NCBI RefSeq assembly: GCF_016801865.2 | Contig: NC_068939.1 | Coordinates: 72,282,100-72,346,099, forward strand | Direction: 5' to 3' | Length of the DNA stretch: 64,000 bases | Source: Culex pipiens pallens | Lineage: Eukaryota > Arthropoda > Insecta > Diptera > Culicidae | Shown: piece by piece, positions 19,728 through 32,730 of the stretch | Numbering within the stretch: position 1 is the first letter of the stretch | How the letters are laid out: each line of letters starts with the position of its first letter | The notes under the pieces: generated by a model | The model's database searches: none | Told to the model about the DNA's origin: nothing | Seen by the model: the letters and a program-made list of their open reading frames with translations, nothing else | Program-made: the position numbers and the translations under genes

Positions 19728-22700
19728 ATGGCCGATGGCGTGGATATTGATTTGTATGCGGACGATTTAGAGCAGGATTTTGCACAAACTAACGTAGGTG
19801 TTTGATGGCCTGGGAGGTTTAAGCTGTGACGATTAATTGGGTTTATTTTGCAGGATGAATTTGGTGGCGAGGGTGGAGATTTGTACGACGATGTGATTAC
19901 GCCGTCCGGCGACCATGGCCGGAACAATTCCGGAAGAGGACCGTCGATGGATCGGCTGGACGGGTCGGACCGGAATGGGGACTATCATCATCATGGGTCT
20001 GGGTCGATGAACCACATCGCCCGGAGGCACCAGCTTTACATCGGGAATCTGTCCTGGTGGACGACGGATCAGGACATTGCGGACGTGATTGGTGACGTGG
20101 GCGTGAATGACTTCCAGGAGGTCAAGTTCTTCGAGAACCGTGCCAACGGACAGTCCAAGGGTTTTTGCGTTGTTTCGCTGGGCTCGGAGAATAGCATGCG
20201 CTACGTGATGGAGCGACTTCCGAAGAAGGAACTTCACGGCCAAAATCCGGTCGTGACGCTGCCCACGAAACAAGCGTTGAACCAGTTTGAAAGTCAGCAG
20301 AAAACGAGACCGACTCCACCGGCCCAAAGTGGCGGCCAATCGAACGGACCACGACCTCCGGCACCGGGCATGGGCGGAATGGGACCGGGCCCGGGTGGAC
20401 CCCACGGCGGACCAGGTGGCCCGAACGGACCTCCGGGACCACCCCGTATGTTGATGGGTGGCCCCGGCGGAATGCCACCGGGAATGCGACCCCCGCACAA
20501 TCATCCGATGCCCGGACCGATGCACATGCAAGGACCACCGGGACCGGGAGGCCCTCCACGACCACAGGTGAGTCCACCGCACAATTCCACCTTAAATCCG
20601 TGTGCTTGCTTCATCTGTTCCGTTTTCTCCGTTTTCAGGGCCCTCCGATGCATCACGGAAATGGGCCCCCACAGCAAGGTCCTCCCCGTCCCTTCCAGGG
20701 TGGGCAAGGCCAGTGGAACGGACCGCCGCGTATGAACGGTCCGCCTGGACGGCCCGGGGGAGGACCGGGTGGCCCGGGGCCCGGTATGCCTCACAGACCG
20801 CAAATGGTAAATAGTCACCACCCATCACATCAGAGATCACAAGGTCACAGGTTCATGGATGTAAATATAGACTTTCCTTTTAATTGTTTCACATTAACAG
20901 TATCATCTTAACTTTAAATTCGCAACCCCGCGTTGGACGGGTCATTAATGAGCTATTTCTATGTTTCTTTTGTAAAACGTTTAATTCTAGTATCCGCCGT
21001 CCGGAGGACCACGACCCGACTGGAATGGACCGCCGATGCACAGAGGACCAGGTGAGTTTCTGTTACAAGGAAAAGATCAGCTTAGTTTGATCTATGCCCA
21101 ACAAATCATTGTTCAGCAATTCCGTACGAAAACAGTTAACAAAAAACTAATCTATTAGGGTGATCCGAAAACGGGTACCCCTTGAAATCAAAGATTGATC
21201 CACGATCTGTTCACGCGAAACTCTCCCTCAGTGTTACCACATGCTCGTCTGTATCAGAGGGTCCAAAAATCTGTCTTATCTGCACCAAGCATGGCGAATA
21301 TCTGTACCATTATCTGTACGGTATATTTTTTGTAAAACACTTTTTTTAACATGCATTTTGAACAATCTTATGACAACACTAAATGCTGATATGCAGCTCG
21401 GAAGGAACGCAAAACTCCATATAAAAAACACCCAAGAAACGCCCAAGGAAAGACGTTTCTTCGCGTGACGTTCCTTCGCGCGATGTTTGTTTGCAAAATG
21501 TTCTAGTGAAAAAACTTAAATATTCAGAATTTGTTTATTTTATTGCAACTGAAAGTTATAAATGTATCAATAATTTTGTAATCGATATTATAATATTGAA
21601 AATTCCGAATTGCCTTATGATGACGAATCTCTAAAAGCAGAATCTTGAAATTAAAAGGAAGGATTTTGTATTTTGCTTGAAAAGAAGTAAACCAAAGGGA
21701 AAATCCATAAACACACAGATTTAAAAATACAAATATTAAAAATAAAAAATCTAAGATTAAAAAAATAAAAAGAAATATGTATACAAAAAAAAATAACAAA
21801 TTCAAAGCTTGAAAATTCTAATAATTAAAAATTAATGAAATTAAAATAATATAATTTAATAATTCATATATTCAAAATCCTTCAAATAAAAAATTATAAT
21901 CCAAAAAAAATAAAATTCTAAATAAAAATCTAGAATTTAAAATCATACCCAGATCTAAAATTTAAAAAATATCAAAGAATTTAGGAAATTAAGAATTTAA
22001 GAATTTAAAAATTTAAAAATTTAAGAACTTCAGAATTAAAGAATTTAGGAATTTAATAATTTAAGTTAGACTGATTTAAGAATTTAAGAATTTAAGAATT
22101 TAAGAATTTAAGAATTTAAGAATTTAAGAATTTAAGAATTTAAGAATTTAAGAATTTAAGAATTTAAGAATTTAAGAATTTAAGAATTTAAGAATTTAAG
22201 AATTTAAGAATTTAAGAATTTAGGAATTTAAGAATTTAAGAATTTAAGAACTTAAGAATTTAAGAATTTAAGAACTTCAGAATTTCAGAATTAAAGAATT
22301 TAGGAATTTAATAATTTAAGTTAGACTGTAATCCATATTCATACAGACTGCAGTCCCGATTGACCCAGTTGACGGTACAAAACATAATTTATAGAAAACT
22401 TTCAATAAAATTTACTTTGACCAGATTCCATTTATTAAATAGTTTAATGTGACATAATGGCGTTACCTTTCAAGAAACAAATAATAATGTTTTGAAAAAC
22501 GAGGATTAATTTTTTTAATATTCAGGCAACTACAAGGCGTTAACATAATTTAAAAATATATTCAAATTAATAAAAAAAAATACAATAAACTTTATGACTC
22601 ATTATTTTCTGTATGATTCAGTACAACTTTTATTAAATTTTTGAAGTATTTTAGATTTTATTTTACCTGTGTTCTCCTTCATTTCAAAATCATTTTTGAG

Positions 22701-25700
22701 AAGAATGGGAAATGCTGGAAATTATGTTATAACTTTATTAGAACGAAATGCTATAAATTATTTTTATTAGGTCCTTGTCGGTACTGAAACCTGGTTAGCA
22801 ATGAGTCTGCTTAAACCTAAGAAAAACCTAAAACTACAGAGGATCTTGTTTGTAAATGTTAGTGGGAGGGAGCCAATTACCCGCGGCGTACTGGGGGTTA
22901 GTATTAAGAGAGACTCCTAGTTCAAAATATTCTAGCATAAATGGATCTAAGATCGTTAAAAAATATAAGCATGATCCATTTCTAAATGTTTCAAAAGTTA
23001 AACTAGATTTAATCAATGAAAAGTTCTTAAATGTTGAGATAATTGCAATAACTTAACTATTCAATAATATCATTTTGAGTAAGAATCTTGTTTATCTGAA
23101 AATCTTTACAAATCAGTACGGTGACCCAAATATCTGTCATCTGTACGTACAGATTCTGTACTCAGATCTTTGCTGAAAATCTGTACCATGACAGATAAAT
23201 CTGTACATGTGGCAACGCTGCTGTACACGCTAACCAGTTGATCTCAATTTTGAGATGAACGTCGCAAACCGGCTAAAAGTGAAACCACTCAACGTTGAGA
23301 TGAGCAACTTGATCTCAAAATTGAGATGGGCATCTCGATCTCAAAATTGAGATGCTTTCGGTACCGGGAAAATCGCCGGGAAAGCAGGAAATCGGTTCCG
23401 GAAAAGGCGGGTAAACCGGCGGAGGAAAGCTGCCTTGTAGCGGAAGCCGTTTGACTGGCCTGGGCCCGGGAGGAAGTTTACGCTTGTGGTGGGGAAGAGC
23501 TGCCCTCCGTCACTGAACTGAAAAAAGGAAAACAAAACAATTATGACCATTTAGTTTTCCCCGTTTTTCACCGGAGAATATCGCAACGGAAAGAGGACCG
23601 TGGATGAGAAGGATAGGTCGATTGGAGAACCTGTTAAATTCTTTGTCCACTCGATCCACCCTTTTCAATACATCCACGGTTCTCTTCCCGATTTGATCTT
23701 ACCCGGGGACTTCTTTGTTGTTTGCTCGAACTCAGCTGTCAAAACAGAAATAAAAATTTTCACTAAGTCCAAACTTTCCCGCACACCGCAAGAATATCGA
23801 AAAACAGTTAAGTGTCATCGCAAAAAATAGTTCACATTCTCCAACTCAAAATTGCGAATGTAAACAAAAGAAATTGATCTCAAAATTGAGATGACATAAG
23901 TGAACTCCTTTTTGCGACATCGATCTCAAAAATTGCGATCGCCTGGTAAGCGTGTAACCCTTATGTCAATGTCCATCGGAGCAAAAACTCGACGCCAACA
24001 TTTCAAAAAGCATCATGTACAAACCATGCGTTTTGAGAAAAACGCATTTGAATGTTGAGCACCCATTTTCAATTCCCATTTTAATATAAAAGCAAAATAA
24101 GCTGATGTTCTAATAATAACAAACGATGAAAAACGTTGCTTTTATTGATACTTGATCATCCAAATTCAATAAAACATCATTTCCGTAATTTTATTTGAGT
24201 AAAACAAAAATAACTCCTTTTGAAATCACCAACGTCGATATCACCCTGCTGTCATTGAGGGGGGCGCTTTGTTATGATTTGTTTTTCTTCACCGAATGTA
24301 CATGGCGCTTTGTTCATGTTGCTTTTTTTTCGTCACGAGGTTCATGTAGTCTTTTGTTTGACAGGTTGACAGGGCTATATAAACAGGGACTGCTGATGGC
24401 AGAGATTTTGTTTATGTTACTTTATTTAAAATCATGATTAAACAGACTTTACTGAAGTAACTTTTGCTCATTTTTGGTGGAGAGGTAGCTAATTAGGAGT
24501 ACTTTCAGAATATGCAATAACCCAGAAAGTGTCAAAATGTACATGAAGCCTTTTGAAATGTTACCGTCGATTTCATCGCCGCCATTATGGCCGCCATCTT
24601 GGATTCAAAAATTCTAAATCACTTAAGAGTAGTTTAGCAGTCATACTTAAGCTCAACATTTAATAATGAGACAACGAAAAAAAATATTTTTTTGTGATTC
24701 GATTATCCGAAGTTTCCATTATTCGGAGTGAAATTTCGCCAAGGCCTTCGGATAATCAAGTCTGGACGGTATACAAAAATAAAAGTTTAAAAATTCAAAC
24801 GTTTAATAATCAAATTATTCAGTTGACAAATTTAAAATTTGAAAATTAAAAAATATATAGCTATTGAAAATTCTAAATATTTAGTACAGTCCAGACTCGA
24901 TTTTCCGAAGACTTGGCAAAATTTCACTTCGGATAATCGAATAACGAAAAAAAACTATTTTCGGTTATCTTAATTTTGATTGTTGAGCTTCAGTATGACC
25001 CTTCAACTACTTTAAAGTGATTTAGAATTTTATAACCCAAGATGGCGGCGAAGAAATGTTGAAAAAATGCATTCTTTATTTTACAGGCACCATTCAAACT
25101 TGACTCAAATGGGGTCGCAGAAATTGAATCTGATGTTAAGGGTGGATTTTCATAACTCCTGAATTCTTGCTCTTGAATTCATGTTACCGGTTCAAATTTG
25201 ACATGAATTATTTTTTAGCTATTTTAGCAATAATTTTGATGAAAACGCTGGTAAACATGCTTGCGTACTCAACAAGAATAACCTTCAACTTTTTTTCAGT
25301 AACAAAATGAAAAATACGATTTTTTTTGTTCGAATTTGAAAAAAATAAAAACAGTTTGTACTCTATTGTTTGAAGTTCTATTAATTTTTTTCAATCAAGA
25401 AATTTGTATCCTTCCTAGAATTTGTGTTTCTAACCTGAAATATGACTCCAAAAAAGTCTTATATTTTTTGTAATTCTAAATTGCGGCATTCAAAAGTAAA
25501 AAAAATGGGAATTTGGGAATTTTAGAATTAAACGATTTTTTAATTTTACATTTTTTTAGAATTTAGGAACTTTAGGATTTAGCATAAGCATTTGGAGACG
25601 CCCCACCACCGGAAGGCTCCACAACGCTTTTCCCACTGGTTTGTGTGGCTATATTAGACCCTCATCTGGAACAATAATCCATCACGGGAGATACCAATTT

Positions 25701-28700
25701 AGAAACTTTAGGATTTAGGAACTTAAGGACCCTTAAATTTAAAATTTTTACCTTTTTTAAACGTTGAATTCCAGGATTTTTGTATTTTAGGTTTTATGAG
25801 TTAGAATTTTAAAATTTTTGTTTCTCGGATTTATTTGTAAATCAATCAATTCTTAAATTGTTAAAACCTTAAATTTTATAATTTGAGTTATTTTAAGCAG
25901 GGGTCCTCATTGCTCCAAAAAGACTCAGTCACTAGCGAGCACAAACCTAGCGCGAGGAAAAACTGCTCTGATGTATTCGGTTTGTCACTTCCACACCAAT
26001 CGCTACTGAACACTCTCTCTTTGCTCTCCCTCTCACTCCAATCGGGTAGTACAGCGAATGGTTCAGAGCGACCGGTTTCGTTAAGTCGCTCAAAGCCGAC
26101 TGAAAAAAGTTTGCGATCGGTTTTGCTTTGATTATTTAAGAAATTGCTTAAAATCAATAATACTTTGCTGTTTACACAACATCAAAGACACATTTGACAG
26201 CAATTTCCACAATGCCAAATTCTAATTGACGGAAAAATGTTGTAGTGCAAGCCAAGTGAGTGCCGCGCTAGTGTTTTTTTCAGGCTCTCTCCTCTCTGAG
26301 CGTATTCGTGTGTGACTCGGATTGACTCGCTGCAGCGTGAAGCGATTGAGCAAGCCGCTGGCAGACTGTGTCGTGTTCGCTCGCGAATAGGGACGTGGCG
26401 TTACATTGTGCTGCCATCTGGTTTTTTGAAGTGCAAAAGTGCTGAGTCATCGTCTAAAAATAGATAAAGTAGTCGGTTCGCTTTCGATGGAGAAAAAGTG
26501 GAAAATGTGCTCTAAAAATAGCGACGATTTTCGCGGAAATTTAAATTACTCTCACAGAGCAGGATTTACATAATTTTTCGTGCTTTCTTCTGGAAATACA
26601 AGATTTCCAGAACAACTCGAGTCGTTGTGTCAACATGGCGCTGGCTTCCCGTTTCACCTTAAGGTGGTAGATGGTGTCTTTCCCTTTTGGGACAATGACT
26701 GTCAATGATGGTTCTGAATTCAGGGTCCAGAAATAGTAAATTGAAATGAATAAATAATCACTATTATGTAAAATGCTTCTACAAACAACACAAAGAAAAC
26801 CATTTTTTGATTGAAAACTTCGGAATCAAGATTTGAATGTTTTTCTAAAACAAACATGGCCGCCCAATGGCCGATCGGGAATGATGCCTTCCAGAGCCTT
26901 AAGATTAAAAAACAAAGTTTCAAAAAGAAGTTTCAAAAATTTAGAGTTCATTTACCTAAACACTCAAACATTAAAAAAAATCAAGAAATAAATTTTTTTT
27001 TGTGGATTTTAAGGCAACAAATCGATGCCTCTGTGCTTTCTTATACTAACTAGATAGGAAAACCAGCAAGCTTAGTACAAGAGAGCACAGAGGCATCGAA
27101 ATGCTATTAAAACATTTTGATCGTAATTTTTCGGGCCGCCATCGAATTCTTTCTATGTAATATGTAAGCTTTAACATATTTTTTTTTCATTCTCCAGGTG
27201 GCTTCCCGCCGGGACCGCCCGGACCGAGACAGGGACCACCCGGACACATGCAGGGCGGCCCGAACCGCGGCCCACCCATGGGTGGCCCCGGACAGGGTCC
27301 GGCTCCGCACGTGAATCCGGCCTTCTTCAACCAGGGCGGCAACCCCGGCAGTCACCCGAACGGTGGACCCCCGGGCCCGCATGGCCCATCGTCCGGCCAG
27401 GGCCCACCGCCGCACTTTAACCCCCAGGGCGGAGCGGCACCCCGTGGACCGTGGCCCGGACCGGGTGGGAAACCTCCGGGTGGTCCGTTCCCCGAGCACA
27501 GCATAACACCCCAGCTGAGCGAGGCCGAGTTCGAGGAGATTATGACGAGGAACCGCACCGTTAGCAGTTCCGCTATTGCAAGGTAAGATTATTTTGATGA
27601 CCATCTAGGTTCGCATGACTAATTGCGGTTCTTTCAGAGCCGTCTCGGATGCCGCGGCTGGGGAGTACGCGAGTGCGATTGAAACGCTTGCGACGGCCAT
27701 TTCGTTGATCAAGCAGTCCAAGGTGGCGCACGACGAGCGGTGCAAGATTCTGATCAGTTCGCTGCAGGACACGTTGCACGGCATTGAGACGAAGAGCTAT
27801 AGTCGTCGGGAGCGGTCCAGGTCGCGGGATAGGTCATCGCATCCGCGGTCCAGATCGAGACGGGAGAGATCCAGCTCGCGCGGATATCGTGAGCGTTCGA
27901 GGGAGAGAGATCGCGGAGATAGAGAGCGCGATCGCGAGAGGGACGGGTGAGTTGTGTTATTGTTTGTTTTATAGAAATGTAGCTTGGGTGGCATGTCGAC
28001 GGATAAAAGAAATAATTTCGATTTCTGCTTTGTGAATTGATGTTGAATTAATTGAATTAAGGTTCCATTTCCTAACTTATTTATTAATCCTAACTATATT
28101 CTGTTATTAGACATGCCATTCTAACTTTTTTTTAATTTTTTTAATCTCGAAAAATAGCAGAAAACTAAACATACCTATTATTTATAGTCCGTTTACGTGC
28201 CATCCGAGCGAGAATACTTTGGGAAAGTGTCATGCATTCTGAAGCTTGTTAAATTTGTTAATGGGTTTTTAAATGTTTTTTTTAATAATATAAAAAATAG
28301 TCTTAAAAATTCCAAAAAATATTTTAAAAGTCACAATTCTGCTTTCAAGCTAAAAGTTCTTTAATTTTTTTTCTGGTAAAACGTACCGTTTTTAATTTAA
28401 AACCATTTCAGAGTAAGTTCTGTAAAGGTTACTTTTTTTCATTTTTAAATTCGGACAAACAATTGCTTGGATAAGGCATTGCCAAGAATTAAAATTGGGA
28501 AACACTTTTTTACTTTCCAATTATATTTTTCCAAAAAAAAAAAATATATTTTCAAAATTTCAAAAAACATTTCCTGGAAAGACACGTCGCTGTTTTGATG
28601 AAAAATGCAAAAAAAAAACGGACGGTTTTTTTTCGCTCAAATTTGTTTAAGCCATATCAAATTTCTGACAAAAAAACGAAAATGCAGAATTATAGAAAAT

Positions 28701-31253
28701 GAAACATTTTAAAATATTAATACAGTAGTTGTTCGGTAATTGGGCTGCTTTTTAACTGACCGCTCGATAACTGGGCCGTAGCCCAGTTAAAAAGCAGTCA
28801 AACGTCAAAAAACCAAAACAAACCGAATTACCAAGGGGTTAATGGATGCAAAAATCATATTCAATAAATAAAACAACTTTTTTCAAACTTTTGATTACTT
28901 TTAAGTCACAATTAAAGAAATATGAAAAGTAAGCATTGTAAATACATTTGACTAACTTTTACTTTTATATTTCATCAGGAAAATATTATGCAGTTAGCGA
29001 GCAGCATTCGGTGACTGGGCTACTTTCTCAGCCAGTTACCGAACAAGTACTGTAATTAAAAATTTAAAAATAAACTAACATAGAAATTAAAATTCAAAAA
29101 TCTGGGAATTTAGAACATTTAAAATTAATTATCCAATAATTCAAAAAAATAAAAATTCAAAAACTCGGAGTTTAAAAAACACAAATTTTAATTTAGAATT
29201 CCTTAGAAAACTTAAAAATATTTGTTTTAAATAAATTCGAAAATACAGAAATTTTAAATTCTAAAATTTGAGAATTAAGAAAACTTAAGATGCTTCAAAG
29301 ATGCAGAATGCATAGTTTCAAAATCAGAAATTAAAAAAAGTTAAAAAAATCAAATTTAAAAAAAATCTCAGTTTTTTGTAAATTTTAAAATTAAAAATCT
29401 AAATTAAAGCTCAAAAAAATTGGAATTCAGAAATTACAAACTCCAAAATGTGATAATAAAGAATACCCAAAAATGCTGAATGAAGAATTTTTAAATTTAA
29501 AATAATTATTAATCAAAAAAATATATTTAAAAATTCTAAAATAAAAAAATATATTTAAAGAACGAAAATTCAGAAATTTTTAAATTTTCAAATCAAAGGC
29601 TTAAAAAGAAAACCTAAAATTCATGAATTTTAAAACTCAAAGATGCATAATGCAAAATTTAAAAATTACGAATTCAAAATATAATTAAAAATTAAAAAAA
29701 TGCATTCTAAAACATTCTATAATTAAAAACATCTATAAATTATATATAAAAAATCCAGAATCTGAGAATTAAGAACACTCAAAATTCATTAAATTTTAAA
29801 ATTGAAGGATGCAGAACGCAAAATTTTAAATTTATAGATTCTTAATTATTTATTTTTTGAAATCCAAAATTAAAAATATCAATAAATTAAATATAAAATA
29901 AAAAAATAAAAAATTCTGAAATTGATAATTCTAAAATCTAAGATTTAAGAAAACCCAAAATTCATGAATTTAAAAATTCGAAGATGCAGAATGCAAAGTT
30001 TGTAAATTATAAATTCTGAATAATTACAAATTTAAAAAATGATATTCAGAAATAAAAAAAAAATTAATATATATAAAAAACGACAATTCATAAATTAATA
30101 ATTTCAAAATCTGAGAAATAAGAAAACCTTAAAATTTAAGAATTTCTAAATTCAATGACGCGGAATCCAAAATTTTAAAATTAAAAATTGAAGATTAATA
30201 AAAATCATCTTCAGAAATCCAAATATAAATAAAATATCATATTCAGAAATCCAAAATCGAAAATTCTGAAACAAAAAATTCATAAATCTGAGCATAAAGA
30301 AAATCTATAATTAATGAATTTAAAAATTTAAAGATGCAGAATGCAAAATTTAAAAATTCTAAATTCAAAATATTTAAAGATTAATAAAAATCACGGTCAG
30401 ATATTCGAAATTTACAAATTTTATAATTCTAAAAATCGGGGAAATTTTATTTTTCAGAAAATTTATCAAATTTTCAGTCATTTTTAAATTTTATCCAATT
30501 TTCAGTCATTTTTAAATGTTTTTTTATGGTTTTGAAATGTTTGAATTCTTGAATATAAGTTTTTAATTTTTTTTTATGTTTTACATCTTGAATTTTTGAT
30601 TATTTATCCTTTTTTCTCTTAGCATTGCACCTCGGAAGGCACGTCGACGGAGTAAAACAACAGAAGTCTTCGATTATGTGCAATTTTGCTTGCTTCATTG
30701 TATTACCTTAACATCACTCAGAAAAAAAATTGTAGAATCAGCCTGTACGAGGTTTGATTCAACAAAATTTTTGTTGAATATAATCAACGCCGATTTTGCG
30801 TTGAAACAAACCTTGATTTTCTCAATTCCACAAAAATCTTTTGTTGTTTTGAAAAAGTTGCTTTGACGTTTAGCGTTGATTCAACAAAAATCTTGATTTT
30901 TAAATCAACAAAACGTTTTGTTGATTCAAATATGCCAAATAACCAATTTTTGTTGCTCGTCGTCGTGCCATCCAAGCAAAGATGCTATAGGAAGGGTTAC
31001 ATAAACTTGAGATAACTATTTGGAATATTGTTTTCATCTAAATTGATCCTTAATCTAAACAAAACTCATTTTCCCCAGCTCCCGCCGATCCCGCCCCCGC
31101 AACAAGACCCCTGAACACCAGGCCGCGGCCGACACCTCGGCGGACAACTCGAAGCGAAGCTACTACAACGACGATCGCTACAGATCGTCGGACCGCGAGC
31201 GCGAGCGTGACCGCGACCGGGAACGCCGCGAGGAGCACCGCTCGCGCCACTAA
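19728..31253 (+). CDS. CPSF6: Cleavage and polyadenylation specificity factor 6 (CFIm68)
   Basis: Large subunit of cleavage factor Im, which with CPSF5 binds UGUA in pre-mRNA and controls poly(A) site choice in the nucleus. Seven coding exons: 19728-19793, 19854-20567, 20639-20806, 20991-21051, 27198-27582, 27638-27946 and 31079-31253. All have GT-AG boundaries, and the sum is 1878 bp (625 residues). Residues about 82-158 form an RRM (RNP2 LYIGNL, RNP1 KGFCVVSL). A long Pro/Gly-rich middle follows, containing APHVNPAFF. Then comes the conserved LSEAEFEEIM...AISLIKQSK block, and an RS/RE/RD-rich tail for SR-type contacts and nuclear import. The start MADGVDIDLY agrees with vertebrate CPSF6. 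Introns 4 (6.1 kb) and 6 (3.1 kb) are full of transposons. Longer than the 551 residues of the human protein, mainly in the Pro/Gly part. Confidence 0.97.
21052..22074. other. CPSF6 intron 4, left part
   Basis: AT-rich, nothing recognised apart from degenerate forms of the neighbouring octamer repeat from about 21960 onward. Confidence 0.4.
22075..22270. repeat. Tandem octamer satellite (GAATTTAA)n
   Basis: About 24 near-perfect head-to-tail copies of GAATTTAA; degenerate copies extend to about 21960 on the left and 22320 on the right. A block with 'gaatttaggaatttaataat' and 'taagttagactg' appears on both flanks, so the array may have grown by duplication of a larger unit. Confidence 0.9.
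22321..23223. other. CPSF6 intron 4, no gene seen
   Basis: AT-rich. Short 'tctgtac' repeats at 23100-23215 surround the left end of the next element. Confidence 0.4.
23224..23956. mobile_element. TA-flanked element with repeated ATCTCAATTTTGAGAT palindromes
   Basis: The ends TACACGCTAACCAG and CTGGTAAGCGTGTA (allowing mismatches) are inverted repeats beginning at TA. Inside, variants of the palindrome GATCTCAAAATTGAGAT occur near 23239, 23311, 23339 and 23876, and a broken one near 23930. No transposase ORF. Confidence 0.7.
23989..24570 (+). mobile_element. 582 bp MITE, family G copy 1
   Basis: The ends TCGACGCCAACATTTCAAAA and the inverse TTTTGAAATGTTACCGTCGA bound it. A second copy lies in opposite orientation at 49104-49682, similar over the whole length, which explains the matching short ORFs in both. 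It contains GCTATATAAACAGG, a TATA-like string near the middle of the right half. Confidence 0.8.
24571..25145. mobile_element. Two broken pogo-like MITE copies, end to end
   Basis: Sequence 24571-24776 is the right part of a CAGTCCAGACTCG-family MITE ending in AATCAAGTCTGGAC. Then 24893-25145 is the left part of another in the opposite orientation, starting TACAGTCCAGACTCGA. Shared blocks include 'ggccgccatcttgga', 'tttaaagtgattta' and 'atggggtcgcagaa'. Confidence 0.7.
25146..27197. other. CPSF6 intron 4, right part
   Basis: AT-rich with a GC-richer island at 25900-26420. A piece at about 26518-26620 ('cgcggaaattta', 'gagcaggatt', 'tttcttctggaaatac') matches the interior of the MITE at 35641-35874. 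A short unassigned segment at about 25585-25700 differs in composition from its surroundings. No gene found. Confidence 0.45.
27947..28720. other. CPSF6 intron 6, left part
   Basis: AT-rich, nothing recognised. Confidence 0.4.
28721..29054. mobile_element. TA-flanked MITE (TACAGTA...TACTGTA), copy 1
   Basis: Inverted ends TACAGTAGTTGTTCGGTAAT and GTTACCGAACAAGTACTGTA begin at TA, as in Tc1/mariner-type elements. A partial copy is at 49923-50040. Internal 'aaccgaattaccaagggg' is shared with that copy, with changes. Confidence 0.75.
29055..31078. other. CPSF6 intron 6, right part
   Basis: About 1.5 kb of very AT-rich sequence made of recurring motifs such as 'aaagatgcagaatgcaaa' and 'aaattcatgaatttaaaaa' at irregular spacing, suggesting an old decayed tandem array. 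A palindrome-rich stretch with 'gattcaacaaaa' lies at 30740-30950. No gene found. Confidence 0.5.
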
Positions 31254-32730
31254 ATTGACCCTGACTTGACTTTTTACGCGGTCCATCGTCCTCCGGGTTT
31301 GGAGCTGATGGGGGAGGAGGAATCGGAGGAGGTGGACCAAGCAACCGCTCGTCGTATCTGTAGCAACTAGGGAAAATGTTAGCGTAATGAGAGATGATGA
31401 TGATTCTTCTACCCAAATTTGAATTCGGAAACAGTACTGACTTCTACTGAGAGTACTCTCAACTACTAATTCCGCAGTGTCCGCGAGGGAGGTTTTGTAC
31501 CCAACAGCGACTGGGTATCGGAGCGGTCAATTGTAGAGTTGGAAGCAGCAGCAGCAGCAGGATTAAGCAAAAATACCCTTCATAATAACCCCCTCTCACT
31601 TCATAAACATGAATGAATATCACTCAAAAGTAGATGTTGCAAATTTCCACTGGAAAGTATAAAGTAAAATTCTCCAACTAACAAATGCGAGGCGTGCGCG
31701 CGCGCGGATGGCATCGTTGAGCAGCAGCAGCGGGAACCTGTCCGCGACCGCCGTGGGATGAGGCAGTTCAGCGATTGCAGCAGCAGCAGCGGCACCAGCA
31801 CCAGCAAATAAATGAAGATTGTATTCGATTTATTGATTAAACTAATTACATTGATAACCAAAAAAAAAAAGAAAGCAAAACCCTTTGTATTGTGTATTTT
31901 TCTACTAGGCTAAGCTGTAATTTATACACACCTTTCAATTAGAAGCTTTATTTTATAACCCTAATTTATTATAAAGTCACAAAACACGACAAAAGTTTAT
32001 TTTTCTGTTTATTTTTAATTTCGCTCTAGACTCTGTTCAAATTTGTACAACAAAAAAACATATTGTGTATTCAAATTTTGTTCACCACAAACTATATTGT
32101 ACCTCCCTCTTACAAAGCGCAATCTTCCCACTAAACACACTTTGTAAAACAAAGAAAAATATGCGCTTCTTTGTAAATACCAAAAAAGACTGAAACCGAA
32201 ATCTTGTACACAAACACACACACACACACCCACTCGTTATATTTCTAACGGGGATAATCCCCGAAAAAAAAGAGAAAATCTGTGATAGTTAGACTGTAAT
32301 TGTGTAGAACTTAGCGCGAAAGTATGGCTGGAGCACGTTTTGGCTATAGTGTGCGATGACACTTTACTTTAATCAACTGTTTTGTGAGTGATCCGGCTTG
32401 CTTTCCGGTGTAGGAGAAAGTTTAGAGCAAAAAAAAAACGACAACTAAAATTGTAAGACACCATGCACAAATGACGATTTTTTCAGTCAAATTTAATCAA
32501 AATGCCGTCGAAAGTCATTTGTGAATGGCGTCTCAGTGGTGCCGCTCTTGTGGTTTGTTGTTTTTGAGTGGTGTGTTGTTGTAAACGAGGAGTAGAATGT
32601 AGCTCAAACATGTTTTTAGTTTGATCCTGTGATTTTTGTAATTGTAAGTACTGGTTTTATACTATTTTTTTCTGATGTACAATACTACTTTTGGGCCTGA
32701 CTATGTTGGGCTTTCTTTTTTAAGAATAAA
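31254..32730 (+). other. Probable CPSF6 3' UTR
   Basis: Follows the stop codon without another gene. It holds CAG runs (about 31540-31560, 31718-31735, 31775-31797) and several AATAAA signals (31807-31812, 32725-32730). The true end is not determined. Confidence 0.5.

Noticed and set aside
20122..20840. Long minus-strand ORFs rich in proline, glycine and arginine
   Set aside because: Shadows of the Pro/Gly-rich CPSF6 exons 2 and 3; the plus strand has the RRM and correct splice sites.
22075..22270. Possible CRISPR-like array
   Set aside because: The units are 8 bp with no spacers in eukaryotic intron DNA; it is a simple satellite.
24195..24437. 80-residue ORF similar to another at 49219-49419
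   Set aside because: Both lie inside copies of the same MITE; the similarity is that of the repeat, and there is no sign of coding selection.
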